Of a DNA stretch of 64,000 bases, positions 7,196-15,620 are shown in pieces. The stretch comes from Streptomonospora litoralis. Lineage in GTDB: Bacteria; Actinomycetota; Actinomycetes; Streptosporangiales; Streptosporangiaceae. Every line of letters starts with the position of its first letter. Position 1 is the stretch's first letter. Location of the stretch: the NCBI RefSeq assembly GCF_004323735.1, contig NZ_CP036455.1, forward strand, positions 801,101-865,100, given 5' to 3'. Under the pieces are notes generated by a model that saw only the letters and a list, made by a program, of their open reading frames with translations, ran no database searches and was not told where the DNA came from. Made by a program: the position numbers and the translations under genes.

Positions 7196-10100
7196 GTGGA
7201 CCTGCCCACGTACACCAACATCTGGCGTATCGAGAAAAAGCTCTACAAACTGTATGACTTCCGGCTGCCCCAGCCGGTCTCGGTCGTCTACATCGGTGTC
7301 GTCGTGGGCGTGGGCTTCGTCTGGGTGATGCTGCTGCGGCTGCTCGGGGTGCCGCTGCAGATGCCGCTGCACGTGGTCTACATCGTGCCGCCGTTCGTGA
7401 TCGCCTTCCTGGCCACCCGGCCGGTCGTCGAGGGGAAGCGGCTCAGCGAGCTGATCGTGTCGCAGGTGCGGTTCCTCGCCGAACCCCGTGTCTACACTCG
7501 GCTGCGGCCCGAGCACGAGCGCGGTGCCGTCGAAGTGACGGTGCGTGTCTGGCACCGCCATCCGCAGGCCGGTCCGCTGCCGCAGATCAGCGGGGACGCT
7601 GTCGAGCACGAGCACGAGCACGAACGCGCCCGTCGGCCCGAGCGCGGCGAGGCGCCGCAGCACCGCCGGGAGCTTGAGCCGCGCAGGACGGCCGAGCAGG
7701 CGCCCTCCCTCGCCGAGGCGCTGCCCGCCGCTCCCGAGCGGCTGCCGGACGCCGGAGAACGGGAGCCGGAGCCGCTGTGGGACACCGGAGCGAGCGCACT
7801 CGGCGCCGCACCGGCCGCGCAGGAGCACGCAGCCCACCACGGATACTCCGAGGACGCACGCGGTCCGGTGGGGGAACCGCAGGAGCGGGTGCGCCCCCTC
7901 CGCGAATCGGACACGGCTGCGGAAGGCGGTCGGCGGCCCGAGCGCGACAAGAGGCCGGAGCCGCCGCCGCCGGCGGCCGATTCCGCGGACGAGGTCGGCG
8001 CCGAACCCGACCCGGCGATGGAGGCGGACGAATGGGTGCGCCCGTTCCGTGCATCGGAGGCGGACGCGGTCGCGGAAAACGGTCGGCGGGCCGAGTCGGA
8101 CATGGAGCCTGAAGCGCCGTCTCCGTCGCCGGAGGGCGGCGACCCGTGGGCGGCCGAGTCCGCGCAGCCGTCGGGCACGGGGCGCGAACCGGCCGAAGCG
8201 CACGCCGCCGCCCGCCCGGAGCCGCCGACCGAAGCCGAGCCGCCCGACCTCCGCCGGGAGTGGGAGTGGGACTACGGTCGCGACCGCGACGTCCCGCGGC
8301 GCGGCGTCGGCCTGAAGATCCTCAACTACTTCGGGTTCGCCCTCGACAAGGCCCCCCAGCACCAAGAGCCGCCCGAGCAGCGGGAACCCGAGCCGGAGCC
8401 CGGCGGCCGCAGTCGCTCGGCACGCTACCGCGGCCCCGATTCCGGGCCGATCCCCGGTGCGGCGCGCACGCCGGGCCAGCTCGCCGACCGCCTGGCGGCG
8501 GCCGAGGTCGAGGCCGGGGGTGCGCCGGGACCCGACGACGCCGATGTCCGCCCCCGCGAGGTGGCGCAGGCGGCCCCACCCGCTGCGGAGCAGTCGCCAC
8601 TGCGGCACGGGGAACCGCAGCGCGCGGCGGCCGAGCCGGCATCCGCCGAGCCCCCGTTCGCCGCTGGGGCCACGGCCCGCAGCCGCGCCGAGGAGATGAT
8701 GTCGGCGCCGCTCCCAGCCCAGGCACAGCCCCGTTCCCACGCCCTGCCGGAGGAGGAGCCCGCTCCCGCCGAGCCGCGGGAAGAGCCCGCTGCGCCCGCC
8801 TCGGCCCCGCAGCAGAAGGACGCTGCGCCCCCCGAACCGACCGGGCCGACCGGGTCGGGCGGTGGTGCTCAGCGCCGACTCCGCGGACGCGTCCAGGGCA
8901 GGCAGGTGGCCCGTCGACTGGAGCGCGAGCGTTCGGTCGAGGACGTGCCGGATGAGGCCACAGAATCCGCCGCACCCGGTGCCGGAACCGGCGACCCCGA
9001 CCGAGTCCGCGAGCGCGCACGCGCCCCGCAGCCGCCCGAGCCCGCACACGGTTCCGGTCGGCCGACCGGCCGCCCGTCGCTGCGCGAGCGCCGCGCCCAG
9101 CGCCGACCGCACGCCGCGCCGTGGGACCTGCCTACGCCGCTGGATCGCGCGGAATCCGCCGAGTCCGGCAGTGGAGCCGAGCGTTCGGGTGCCGCGGCGC
9201 CCGGTGTCGAAAGCATGCCTGCGCACGGCCACGGCACGGTCCGGCCGACCGATCCCGAAGCGGCTCCGGAGCCCCCGGCGCCTGATTCGCGATCCACCGA
9301 AGCACCCTCGGACGGGCCCTGGGCGGCGGACAAGCCCGAACTGCAGTTGGACCACGGCACGGGCGAGCACGAAAGCATGTCCGACGCCGCGCGCGCCGCT
9401 CGGCCGCCGATGGGCGGCGACGTCGGCTCCGCCCCCCGGGATCACGCCGAAGAAGCGCGCCCTGCGGCGGCCGACGCCTGCTTCGCCGGCGAGGACGCAC
9501 AGCGCCGTACGGGGGAAGCCGCCCGTGGCGAGGGTGCGGAACAGCTGCCCGAGTCGGCCTCCCGCACTTCGGCGGAATCCGAGCATGGAGCGGGGAAGCC
9601 GCCGCTGCAGCTCGATCACGGCACCGGTGAGCACGAAAGCATGTCCGAGGTCGTGCGCGTGTTCTCCGCACCGCCGGGAAGCCGGACCGAACGGACCGGG
9701 CACCGGGAATCCGCGGACGCGGCGCCGGGCGCAGCCGCCCCGGTGGACGGAGCGGCCCAGGGCACCCCCGCCCCGGCCCCCGCTGGACCGGGCGCACCCG
9801 AGGACTCCGTCGACGGCGCGGCAACGGCCGCCGACGACCGGTCGGCGCAGGACCGGACCCCCGCTGATGCCGCATCCGCGCCCGCCGACCAAGCCGACGC
9901 GGCCGCCTCGCCCGCCAGCGCGGCTCCGGTGCCCGCCGAGTCCGCCGCGGACGGCGGCGCCGAAACCGCTCCCGGCGACCACGACGACCAGGATCGCCGC
10001 CCGGAGCCGGGCGGCGGCACGGTCGGCGGCGCTGCCCACGAGGCCGCCGCTGCGAACGCCGCGGAGCCCGCGCAGGAGCGAGAGGACGGGCAAGCCGGGC

Positions 10101-13000
10101 AGCAGTCCGCACCCGAGCGCGAAGACGCGCGCCGCGGCCCGGACGATCGCTTGGCGGTCCTGGACAAGTACCTGAGCCACGCCGACACCCCGCCCCCGCC
10201 GCAACCGCGCTTCGCCGAGGCGGGCGGCGAGGCACCGCGCCGCCCGGTGGCCTGGTTCACCGACACTCCCGCTGCTGACGGCTCCGCGGACGCGTCGGGC
10301 GGCGACTCCAGGGAACCGCAGCGCTCGGAGGGGGACGAGGACCGCGGCCGCCGCCGGGACGACTCCGACGGCGAGCACGGTGCCGCGGCGGTCTCGTCGC
10401 GGGGGCAGCAACCAGCGGAGACGGCTCTCTGGCCGGGGCGGCACGATTCCTTCGCCCCCCAGCCGCCCCGCGACAAGGGCGCCGCCGCTGAGCATGGCGG
10501 GAAGCCCCCGGCAGGGGGCGCCGAAAGCGATGCCGTGCCCGGCGGAGACGGCCACACCGCCGCCGCGGAAACCGGGCGGACCGACGGCGCCCGTGCCTCC
10601 GACGCTCCACGCGGCCCGGCTGCGCACGTGCGGACCGATGAGTCCGCCACCCCTCGCTCGGAGGGCTCGGACGCCGCCTCTTTCGACGCCGACCGGCCGC
10701 CGGAAGCCGAGAGCCCCCGCCGCGGCGCGGCCCCCGCGGAAGAATCGCACGAGCGCGCCGAATCCGATGCGAGCCAGGTGCAGCCCGCTTCCGCAGTTGA
10801 CGCGGCAGGCACCGGGACGGATGGTCGGCCCGGTCCGGTCGAGGAGGCCCGTGGCGGCGCTGCTGCGCCGTCCGGGGGTGCAGGAGTCCGTGCCGCGGGC
10901 GACGCGGCGTCGGCGGCCGAGGTGGGGGCGGATTCCGGTGCCGAGGGCATCGGGGACGGTGCCGCTGCTGGGGTGCCTTCGACGGATGCCGCGGGTGAGC
11001 GAGCGGATCAGGGCGCCGCTGTTTTCGCAGTTGACGCGGCAGACACCGGGATGGGCAGTGGGCCCGGTGCGGTCGAGGAGGGCCGCGGTGCCGTAGGAGA
11101 CCGTGCCGCGGGTGAGGCGGCACCTCCGACCGACGCGGGGGCGGGTTCCGGCGACGACGGCACCCGGGGCGATGCCGCCGCCGCTGTACCGGAGTTCGGG
11201 CAGGAGGCGCCAGCCGAGGCGGCGCGGGCCGACCTCGCGCCCTCGCTGGTGGTGCCCGGTAAGCCGCCGCTGGAGTTGGACCACGGCACCGGCGAGCACG
11301 AGTCCTTCGGCCACGTCGACGCCCCGGCGCGCCGCACGTCGGCCGCGGATCTGGAGGCGGCCGAGGCGGCCGCCATCCGCGCGCGCCGCAACCGGATATC
11401 CGGCGCCGCGGCAGCGGTCGAGACCGACCACGGCGCCGGCCCCGGTAGCGCCCAAGCGGCCGGAGCCGCCGAAGACGAGCCCGCCGACTCCGGCGCCGAG
11501 GCGGCGGGTACCGCCGAGGACGCGGACCGCTCGGACGACCACTCGGACCGGCTCTCCCGAACGATCCGCGCCAACCCCGGAGCTCCCCAGGAACCGGCCG
11601 TGGCGCCGTGGGCCGAAGGCGGCGCGGACGCGCCCGCGGTGGGAAGTCTCGGCCCAGCGGCCGCCGACCACGCCGAATACCACGCCGACACCCCCGCAGA
11701 CGAGCGGTCGGCGCCCAGCGCACCGGCGGCGGACATCGACGACGGGGTCTTCGCCCGTGTCGCGCAGAACGCCCGCCGCATCAGCCACCTCTTCGGGCAG
11801 ACGCCACCGGGCACCCCACCCGAGAACGCCCCGCGCGACGGGGGGACCGAAGAGGGCGACGTACCCGCCGCGCCGCCCGCTCCACAAGCGGGCGGGCATC
11901 CCGTCCAACGCCACGAGCCCTCTCCCCACGGCGAGGCCGCGGCCGCAGAACCCGCTGCGGACACCGAGAAACCCGAACTGCAACTCGACCACGGCACCGG
12001 TGAGCAGCAGGGCCTCGGCGGCCCCTCCGGCAGCGCGCCCGCCCAGCGTGAAGGCCGCCCCGCGTCCCCCGCCTCCGCGGCGCAAGCCACCGAATCCGGG
12101 GGCACCCGCGGTTGGCGGCGCCTCGCCCGCGTGGTCACCGGCGGCTCCCCGGCCGCCGCGAAGACCGACCTCCCCGCCGGCGACATCGAGCGGCTGCGCA
12201 CCCCGCTGCAGAGCCCGCGCAACGTGGTCGTGCTGGGTTGCACCGGGGGAGCGGGCCAGACCGTCACCACGCTCATGCTCGGACACACCCTCGCCGCACA
12301 CCGCGACGAGCGCGTCGTCGCGGTCGACGTCAACCCCGGCGGCGGCGGACTGTCCCGGCGCATCCGCACCGAGACCCCGGAGACCCTGACCTCGCTGCTG
12401 GCCAACGCCGACGCCGTGCACAGCTACGCCGGCCTGCGCCGCTACACCTCGCGCACCCCCACCGGCCTGGAGGTCGTCGCCACACTCGACGACCCCTACG
12501 TGCAGACCCTCGACGACCGCGACTACGCGGGCCTCGCCGGGCTGCTGGAGCGCCACTACGAGGTCACCGTGCTCGACCCGGCCGCCACCGGCGTCGCGCG
12601 GGCGCTCCCGGTGGCCGACGGCATGGTCCTGGTCGCGCCCGCCAGCGAGGACGCCGCACGTGCCGTCGCCATGACCTTCGAATGGCTCGACGGCCACGGA
12701 TACGCGGCGCTGCGCTCCACAGCGGTCGTGGTGATCAACGGGGTCAGCAAGCGCAGCCTGGCCGACGTCGACGCGGCGGAGCAGGTGGCGCGCGGACGGT
12801 GCCGGGCGATCGTGCGCGTGCCGTGGGACGACCACCTGGCCGCGGGCAAGTCGGTCGACGTCGCCGCGCTGCGTTCCACCACCCGCCGCGCCCACGCCGC
12901 CCTGGGCGGCGTGCTGATGCACGGACTGGACGCCTCCGCCCCGGCGCAGGCGCCCGCGCCCGGCCAAGGGCGGAGCCGGGAGCCGGAGGCCCGCCGATGA
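7196..13000 (+). CDS. TcpE-domain / long disordered linker / MinD-like fusion protein
   Basis: 1934 aa in one uninterrupted frame; GTG 7196 lies 8 nt after AGGAGG. Residues 1-~125 are TcpE-like: WRIEKKLYKLYDFRLP, two membrane helices (~28-48 and ~55-75), then KRLSELIVSQVRFLAEPRVYTRL. Residues ~130-1650 are Glu/Ala/Pro/Gly-rich and predicted disordered. This part contains four copies of a LDHGTGE motif, a duplicated VRPxR-GGRRxE segment and a tandem ~78-residue repeat. Residues ~1660-1915 have a ParA/MinD fold, but the P-loop reads CTGGAGQTVTT, lacking both canonical lysines. TcpE is a membrane part of Tcp-type conjugation machines; MinD-like domains usually position or energise partners. The fusion suggests a tethered cytoplasmic organiser of the VirB4-like ATPase encoded next. 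A long antisense frame is only a codon-bias shadow. Confidence 0.75.
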   Translation: MDLPTYTNIWRIEKKLYKLYDFRLPQPVSVVYIGVVVGVGFVWVMLLRLLGVPLQMPLHVVYIVPPFVIAFLATRPVVEGKRLSELIVSQVRFLAEPRVYTRLRPEHERGAVEVTVRVWHRHPQAGPLPQISGDAVEHEHEHERARRPERGEAPQHRRELEPRRTAEQAPSLAEALPAAPERLPDAGEREPEPLWDTGASALGAAPAAQEHAAHHGYSEDARGPVGEPQERVRPLRESDTAAEGGRRPERDKRPEPPPPAADSADEVGAEPDPAMEADEWVRPFRASEADAVAENGRRAESDMEPEAPSPSPEGGDPWAAESAQPSGTGREPAEAHAAARPEPPTEAEPPDLRREWEWDYGRDRDVPRRGVGLKILNYFGFALDKAPQHQEPPEQREPEPEPGGRSRSARYRGPDSGPIPGAARTPGQLADRLAAAEVEAGGAPGPDDADVRPREVAQAAPPAAEQSPLRHGEPQRAAAEPASAEPPFAAGATARSRAEEMMSAPLPAQAQPRSHALPEEEPAPAEPREEPAAPASAPQQKDAAPPEPTGPTGSGGGAQRRLRGRVQGRQVARRLERERSVEDVPDEATESAAPGAGTGDPDRVRERARAPQPPEPAHGSGRPTGRPSLRERRAQRRPHAAPWDLPTPLDRAESAESGSGAERSGAAAPGVESMPAHGHGTVRPTDPEAAPEPPAPDSRSTEAPSDGPWAADKPELQLDHGTGEHESMSDAARAARPPMGGDVGSAPRDHAEEARPAAADACFAGEDAQRRTGEAARGEGAEQLPESASRTSAESEHGAGKPPLQLDHGTGEHESMSEVVRVFSAPPGSRTERTGHRESADAAPGAAAPVDGAAQGTPAPAPAGPGAPEDSVDGAATAADDRSAQDRTPADAASAPADQADAAASPASAAPVPAESAADGGAETAPGDHDDQDRRPEPGGGTVGGAAHEAAAANAAEPAQEREDGQAGQQSAPEREDARRGPDDRLAVLDKYLSHADTPPPPQPRFAEAGGEAPRRPVAWFTDTPAADGSADASGGDSREPQRSEGDEDRGRRRDDSDGEHGAAAVSSRGQQPAETALWPGRHDSFAPQPPRDKGAAAEHGGKPPAGGAESDAVPGGDGHTAAAETGRTDGARASDAPRGPAAHVRTDESATPRSEGSDAASFDADRPPEAESPRRGAAPAEESHERAESDASQVQPASAVDAAGTGTDGRPGPVEEARGGAAAPSGGAGVRAAGDAASAAEVGADSGAEGIGDGAAAGVPSTDAAGERADQGAAVFAVDAADTGMGSGPGAVEEGRGAVGDRAAGEAAPPTDAGAGSGDDGTRGDAAAAVPEFGQEAPAEAARADLAPSLVVPGKPPLELDHGTGEHESFGHVDAPARRTSAADLEAAEAAAIRARRNRISGAAAAVETDHGAGPGSAQAAGAAEDEPADSGAEAAGTAEDADRSDDHSDRLSRTIRANPGAPQEPAVAPWAEGGADAPAVGSLGPAAADHAEYHADTPADERSAPSAPAADIDDGVFARVAQNARRISHLFGQTPPGTPPENAPRDGGTEEGDVPAAPPAPQAGGHPVQRHEPSPHGEAAAAEPAADTEKPELQLDHGTGEQQGLGGPSGSAPAQREGRPASPASAAQATESGGTRGWRRLARVVTGGSPAAAKTDLPAGDIERLRTPLQSPRNVVVLGCTGGAGQTVTTLMLGHTLAAHRDERVVAVDVNPGGGGLSRRIRTETPETLTSLLANADAVHSYAGLRRYTSRTPTGLEVVATLDDPYVQTLDDRDYAGLAGLLERHYEVTVLDPAATGVARALPVADGMVLVAPASEDAARAVAMTFEWLDGHGYAALRSTAVVVINGVSKRSLADVDAAEQVARGRCRAIVRVPWDDHLAAGKSVDVAALRSTTRRAHAALGGVLMHGLDASAPAQAPAPGQGRSREPEARR
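9328..12009 (+). repeat. Four in-frame copies of a LDHGTGE motif
   Basis: Within the disordered part, KPELQLDHGTGEHESMS (9328-9381), KPPLQLDHGTGEHESMS (~9597-9648), KPPLELDHGTGEHESF (11261-11311) and KPELQLDHGTGEQ (~11969-12009) are strongly alike. The surrounding sequence is not. They look like short linear binding motifs, possibly docking sites for another channel component. Confidence 0.8.
10792..11200 (+). repeat. Tandem ~234-bp (78-codon) duplication in the linker
   Basis: The stretch starting AVDAAGTGTDG near 10795 recurs as AVDAADTGMGS near 11029. Both are followed by GPVEE/GAVEE, a variable Ala/Gly-rich part and GAGSG/GADSG. The DNA is clearly alike in both copies, so the duplication is fairly recent. 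It lengthens the linker without changing frame. Confidence 0.7.
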
Positions 13001-13080
13001 CGGCCCGCGGCCCGTGGCCGCAGGCGGGCGGCGGCCGAGACGAGACGACGACGCACACCAAAGGGGAGGCCCCTCGATGA
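12997..13080 (+). CDS. 27-codon mini-ORF bridging two operon genes
   Basis: ATG 12997 overlaps the stop of the fusion gene (ATGA). The frame begins MTARGPWPQAGGG and ends at 13080, where its TGA overlaps the ATG of the VirB4-like gene (again ATGA). This chain could couple translation across the 76-nt gap. The peptide itself shows no family resemblance and may have no function. Confidence 0.35.
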   Translation: MTARGPWPQAGGGRDETTTHTKGEAPR

Positions 13081-15620
13081 ACGGCAGCAGGAGCGCCAGC
13101 CGCCTCTCGGTCCGCTACTTCGACGACCGCATCCTGCTCAGCGACGCCGACGCCTGGGCCTACTTCCGGCTTCCCACGGTCTCTTACGAGTTCGCCACGC
13201 CCGACGAGCGCGAAGCCCTCGCCACCAACATCACCATCGCGCTCGCGGCGATCCGGATGCACGACGCCGAAGTGCACCTGCGCGTCGCCCACCGCACCTA
13301 CCCCGCCGCCGACTGGGCCACCCGGCTCGACGCGACCTCCGACTCCGGCCCCGGCTGGTTCGACTACCTCGACGAGATGTACCGCCACGTGTGGGCTAAG
13401 GACTTCTGGACCAAGGAGATCTACCTCGGCGTCCGGCTAGGCCAGCGCGGCGGCGTGAAAGGCCAGTTTTCCCAGGGCATGTTCGGCCAGTTGGTGAACG
13501 CCTACCAGCGCACCGAGCAGGTGCTCGGCATGGAGGACGACGCCACCGACGACAAGGAGATCGCCCGCTGGAGCGAGCAGGCCGAGCGCCTCGGGCGTGC
13601 GCTGTCCGCCAGCTCGCTGCACGCCCGCCACGCCACCTCCGACGAGATCGCCTGGCTCGTCCGGCACGCGGTCACCGGCACCATCGAGGAGTCGCGCCGA
13701 TCGGCCGCGGGCCGCCGGTCGTGGGGGAAAGGGGAGATCGAGCAGCTGGTGGAGGGCGTGATCCACAACGGGCGCTCCATGCTGCGGCTGGACCAGCCCA
13801 CCGGCTCCACCTACGTCGCCTACCTCTCGTTCTCCCGGTTTCCCGACCTGATGCCCTTCCCCGACGGGGAGCCGTGGCTGCACTATGCCGACGGGCTGCC
13901 GTTCCCGGTGGAGATCTCGCTGCGCATGAAGCTGATCCCGCCCGCGAAGGCGAGCAAGGACGTCGGCCGCAAACTCGCCCATGCCCGCGACATGGACGCC
14001 CACATCCGCGAGGCCGGGGTGCCCGCGCCGATCGCACTGGCCGAGCAGATCGACGCGGCGCGCATGCTGGAGCACGGCATCACCAAGGAGCGGCTGCCGT
14101 TCGTCTACGGCTGGCACCGGCTCATGGTCTCGGCGCCCGCGGAGGACCTGCTCGTGCAGCGGGTGGAGGCGGTCGTCGAGCACTACCGCGACATCGGCAT
14201 CGACGTCGTCAACTCCACCGGCGACCAGTTCTCGCTGTTCTCCGAGTCGCTGCCGGGCGATCGGATCCGGCTGAACGCCTACCCCCAGCGCCAGCCGCTG
14301 CGCACGATCGCCGGCGGGATGCCCACGGCCACCATCGACCTGGGAGACCGCCGCGACTCCTCCGGCGCGGGGTGGACCGGGCCCTACATCGGCGAGACCA
14401 TCGGGCGGGCGCGCTCCGTCGTGCACTTCGACCCGATGGTGGCGGCGGCGCGCAACCGGCCGACGGCGATCGCGATCACCGGCGAACCCGGCGGCGGCAA
14501 GACCACGCTCGCGCTCCTGCTGATTCACCAACTCGCGCTGCGCGGTGTCACCGTGGCGGCCATCGACCCCAAGGGCGACGCGGAGTCGCTGGTGCAGCTG
14601 CTGCAGCGGCGGGGGCGCAAGGCGCGGATCATGTCGATGGCCTCGGCCGAGCCCGGCCTGCTGGACCCGTTCTCCTTCGGCGACGACCTCTCCGCGCAGA
14701 AGACCATGGCCACCGAGACGCTGCGGCTGCTGCTGCCCAGAATGAGCGAGGAGCGGGAGTCGGCGATGATCCAGGCCGTCGCTGCCGTCGCGAACCAACC
14801 GCGGCCCAGCCTGGCCAAGGTCGTCGTCCACCTGGAGGAATCCGAGGACCCCGCGTCGCGGAACCTGGGCGCGGTGCTGCGCTCGATGTCGGAGATGCGG
14901 CTGGCGGGCCTGTGCTTCGACCCCCAGGGCGATACCCAGATCGACACCGAGGGCTGGACCACGGTGTTCACCCTCGGCGGCCTCACGCTGCCCGACTCGG
15001 CGATTCAGCGCGACGACTACTCCTACGAGCAGCGGCTGAGCGTCGCCCTGCTCTACCTGGTCAGCCAATTCGCGCGGCGGTTGATGAACGGCATCGACCG
15101 CCACCTGCCCAAAGCCATCTTCCTGGACGAGGCGTGGGCGGTGACCTCCACACCGGAGGGCGCCAAGCTCGTGCCCGAGGTGTCGCGGATGGGACGCTCC
15201 CGCAACACCGCACTCATCCTTGTCAGCCAGAACGCCGGCGACCTCCTCAACGAGCAAGTCACCAACTGTCTGTCCAGCGTATTCGCCTTCCGTTCGAGCG
15301 AACGGCACGAGGTGGAGAGCGTCATGTCGCTGCTGGGTGTGGACTCCTCGGAGGACCACCAGGCGATGCTCCGCAACCTCGGGAACGGTGAGTGCATCTT
15401 CCGCGACCTCGACGGCCGCGCTGGACGGGTCGCCGTGGACCTGGTGTCCGAGGAGCTACTGGAGTGGCTGGACACCAACCCCACACGGCAACGGCCGGAC
15501 ACTGACGCCGACGCTGACACTGACACTGACACCGCCGAAGGCGTCGACGGCGCAGGCACCGGTGCCCTGGTTGGAACGGGCGGCACCGGCGGTACCAGGA
15601 GGATGGGGCAGGATCAGTGA
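13077..15620 (+). CDS. VirB4/TraC-like conjugation ATPase
   Basis: 847 aa from ATG 13077, with AAGGGGAGG 7 nt upstream; a longer GTG-start frame from 13014 lacks this support. The N-terminal ~400 residues resemble the VirB4/TraC N-domain, including the conserved WYxxF-type region RLPFVYGWHRLMVS. The ATPase domain has Walker A TGEPGGGKTTLALLL (~residues 465-479), the segment AIDPKGD and Walker B KAIFLDEAW (~679-687), followed by SRMGRSRNTALILVSQN, typical of the family. VirB4 proteins power assembly of type IV secretion channels at the membrane. The C-terminus ends in a DT-repeat and Gly/Thr-rich tail. It overlaps the next gene by 4 bases (GTGA). Confidence 0.9.
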   Translation: MNGSRSASRLSVRYFDDRILLSDADAWAYFRLPTVSYEFATPDEREALATNITIALAAIRMHDAEVHLRVAHRTYPAADWATRLDATSDSGPGWFDYLDEMYRHVWAKDFWTKEIYLGVRLGQRGGVKGQFSQGMFGQLVNAYQRTEQVLGMEDDATDDKEIARWSEQAERLGRALSASSLHARHATSDEIAWLVRHAVTGTIEESRRSAAGRRSWGKGEIEQLVEGVIHNGRSMLRLDQPTGSTYVAYLSFSRFPDLMPFPDGEPWLHYADGLPFPVEISLRMKLIPPAKASKDVGRKLAHARDMDAHIREAGVPAPIALAEQIDAARMLEHGITKERLPFVYGWHRLMVSAPAEDLLVQRVEAVVEHYRDIGIDVVNSTGDQFSLFSESLPGDRIRLNAYPQRQPLRTIAGGMPTATIDLGDRRDSSGAGWTGPYIGETIGRARSVVHFDPMVAAARNRPTAIAITGEPGGGKTTLALLLIHQLALRGVTVAAIDPKGDAESLVQLLQRRGRKARIMSMASAEPGLLDPFSFGDDLSAQKTMATETLRLLLPRMSEERESAMIQAVAAVANQPRPSLAKVVVHLEESEDPASRNLGAVLRSMSEMRLAGLCFDPQGDTQIDTEGWTTVFTLGGLTLPDSAIQRDDYSYEQRLSVALLYLVSQFARRLMNGIDRHLPKAIFLDEAWAVTSTPEGAKLVPEVSRMGRSRNTALILVSQNAGDLLNEQVTNCLSSVFAFRSSERHEVESVMSLLGVDSSEDHQAMLRNLGNGECIFRDLDGRAGRVAVDLVSEELLEWLDTNPTRQRPDTDADADTDTDTAEGVDGAGTGALVGTGGTGGTRRMGQDQ
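15500..15533 (+). repeat. Hexanucleotide GACACT-type microsatellite
   Basis: Repeated GACACT/GACGCT units encode a DTDADADTDTDT tail near the end of the VirB4-like protein. Six-base units change length without breaking the frame. A similar tract occurs inside the gene at 56284. Confidence 0.6.

Noticed and set aside
9328-12009. CRISPR-like regular repeat
   Set aside because: The LDHGTGE repeats are in frame, unevenly spaced and diverged at synonymous positions, so they are protein motifs, not an array.
5531-12967. A 2478-codon open frame on the minus strand
   Set aside because: It is the antisense shadow of the GC-biased fusion gene at 7196-13000. It has no ribosome site, is extremely Arg/Gly-rich and matches no family, while the plus-strand frame starts and ends with recognisable domains.
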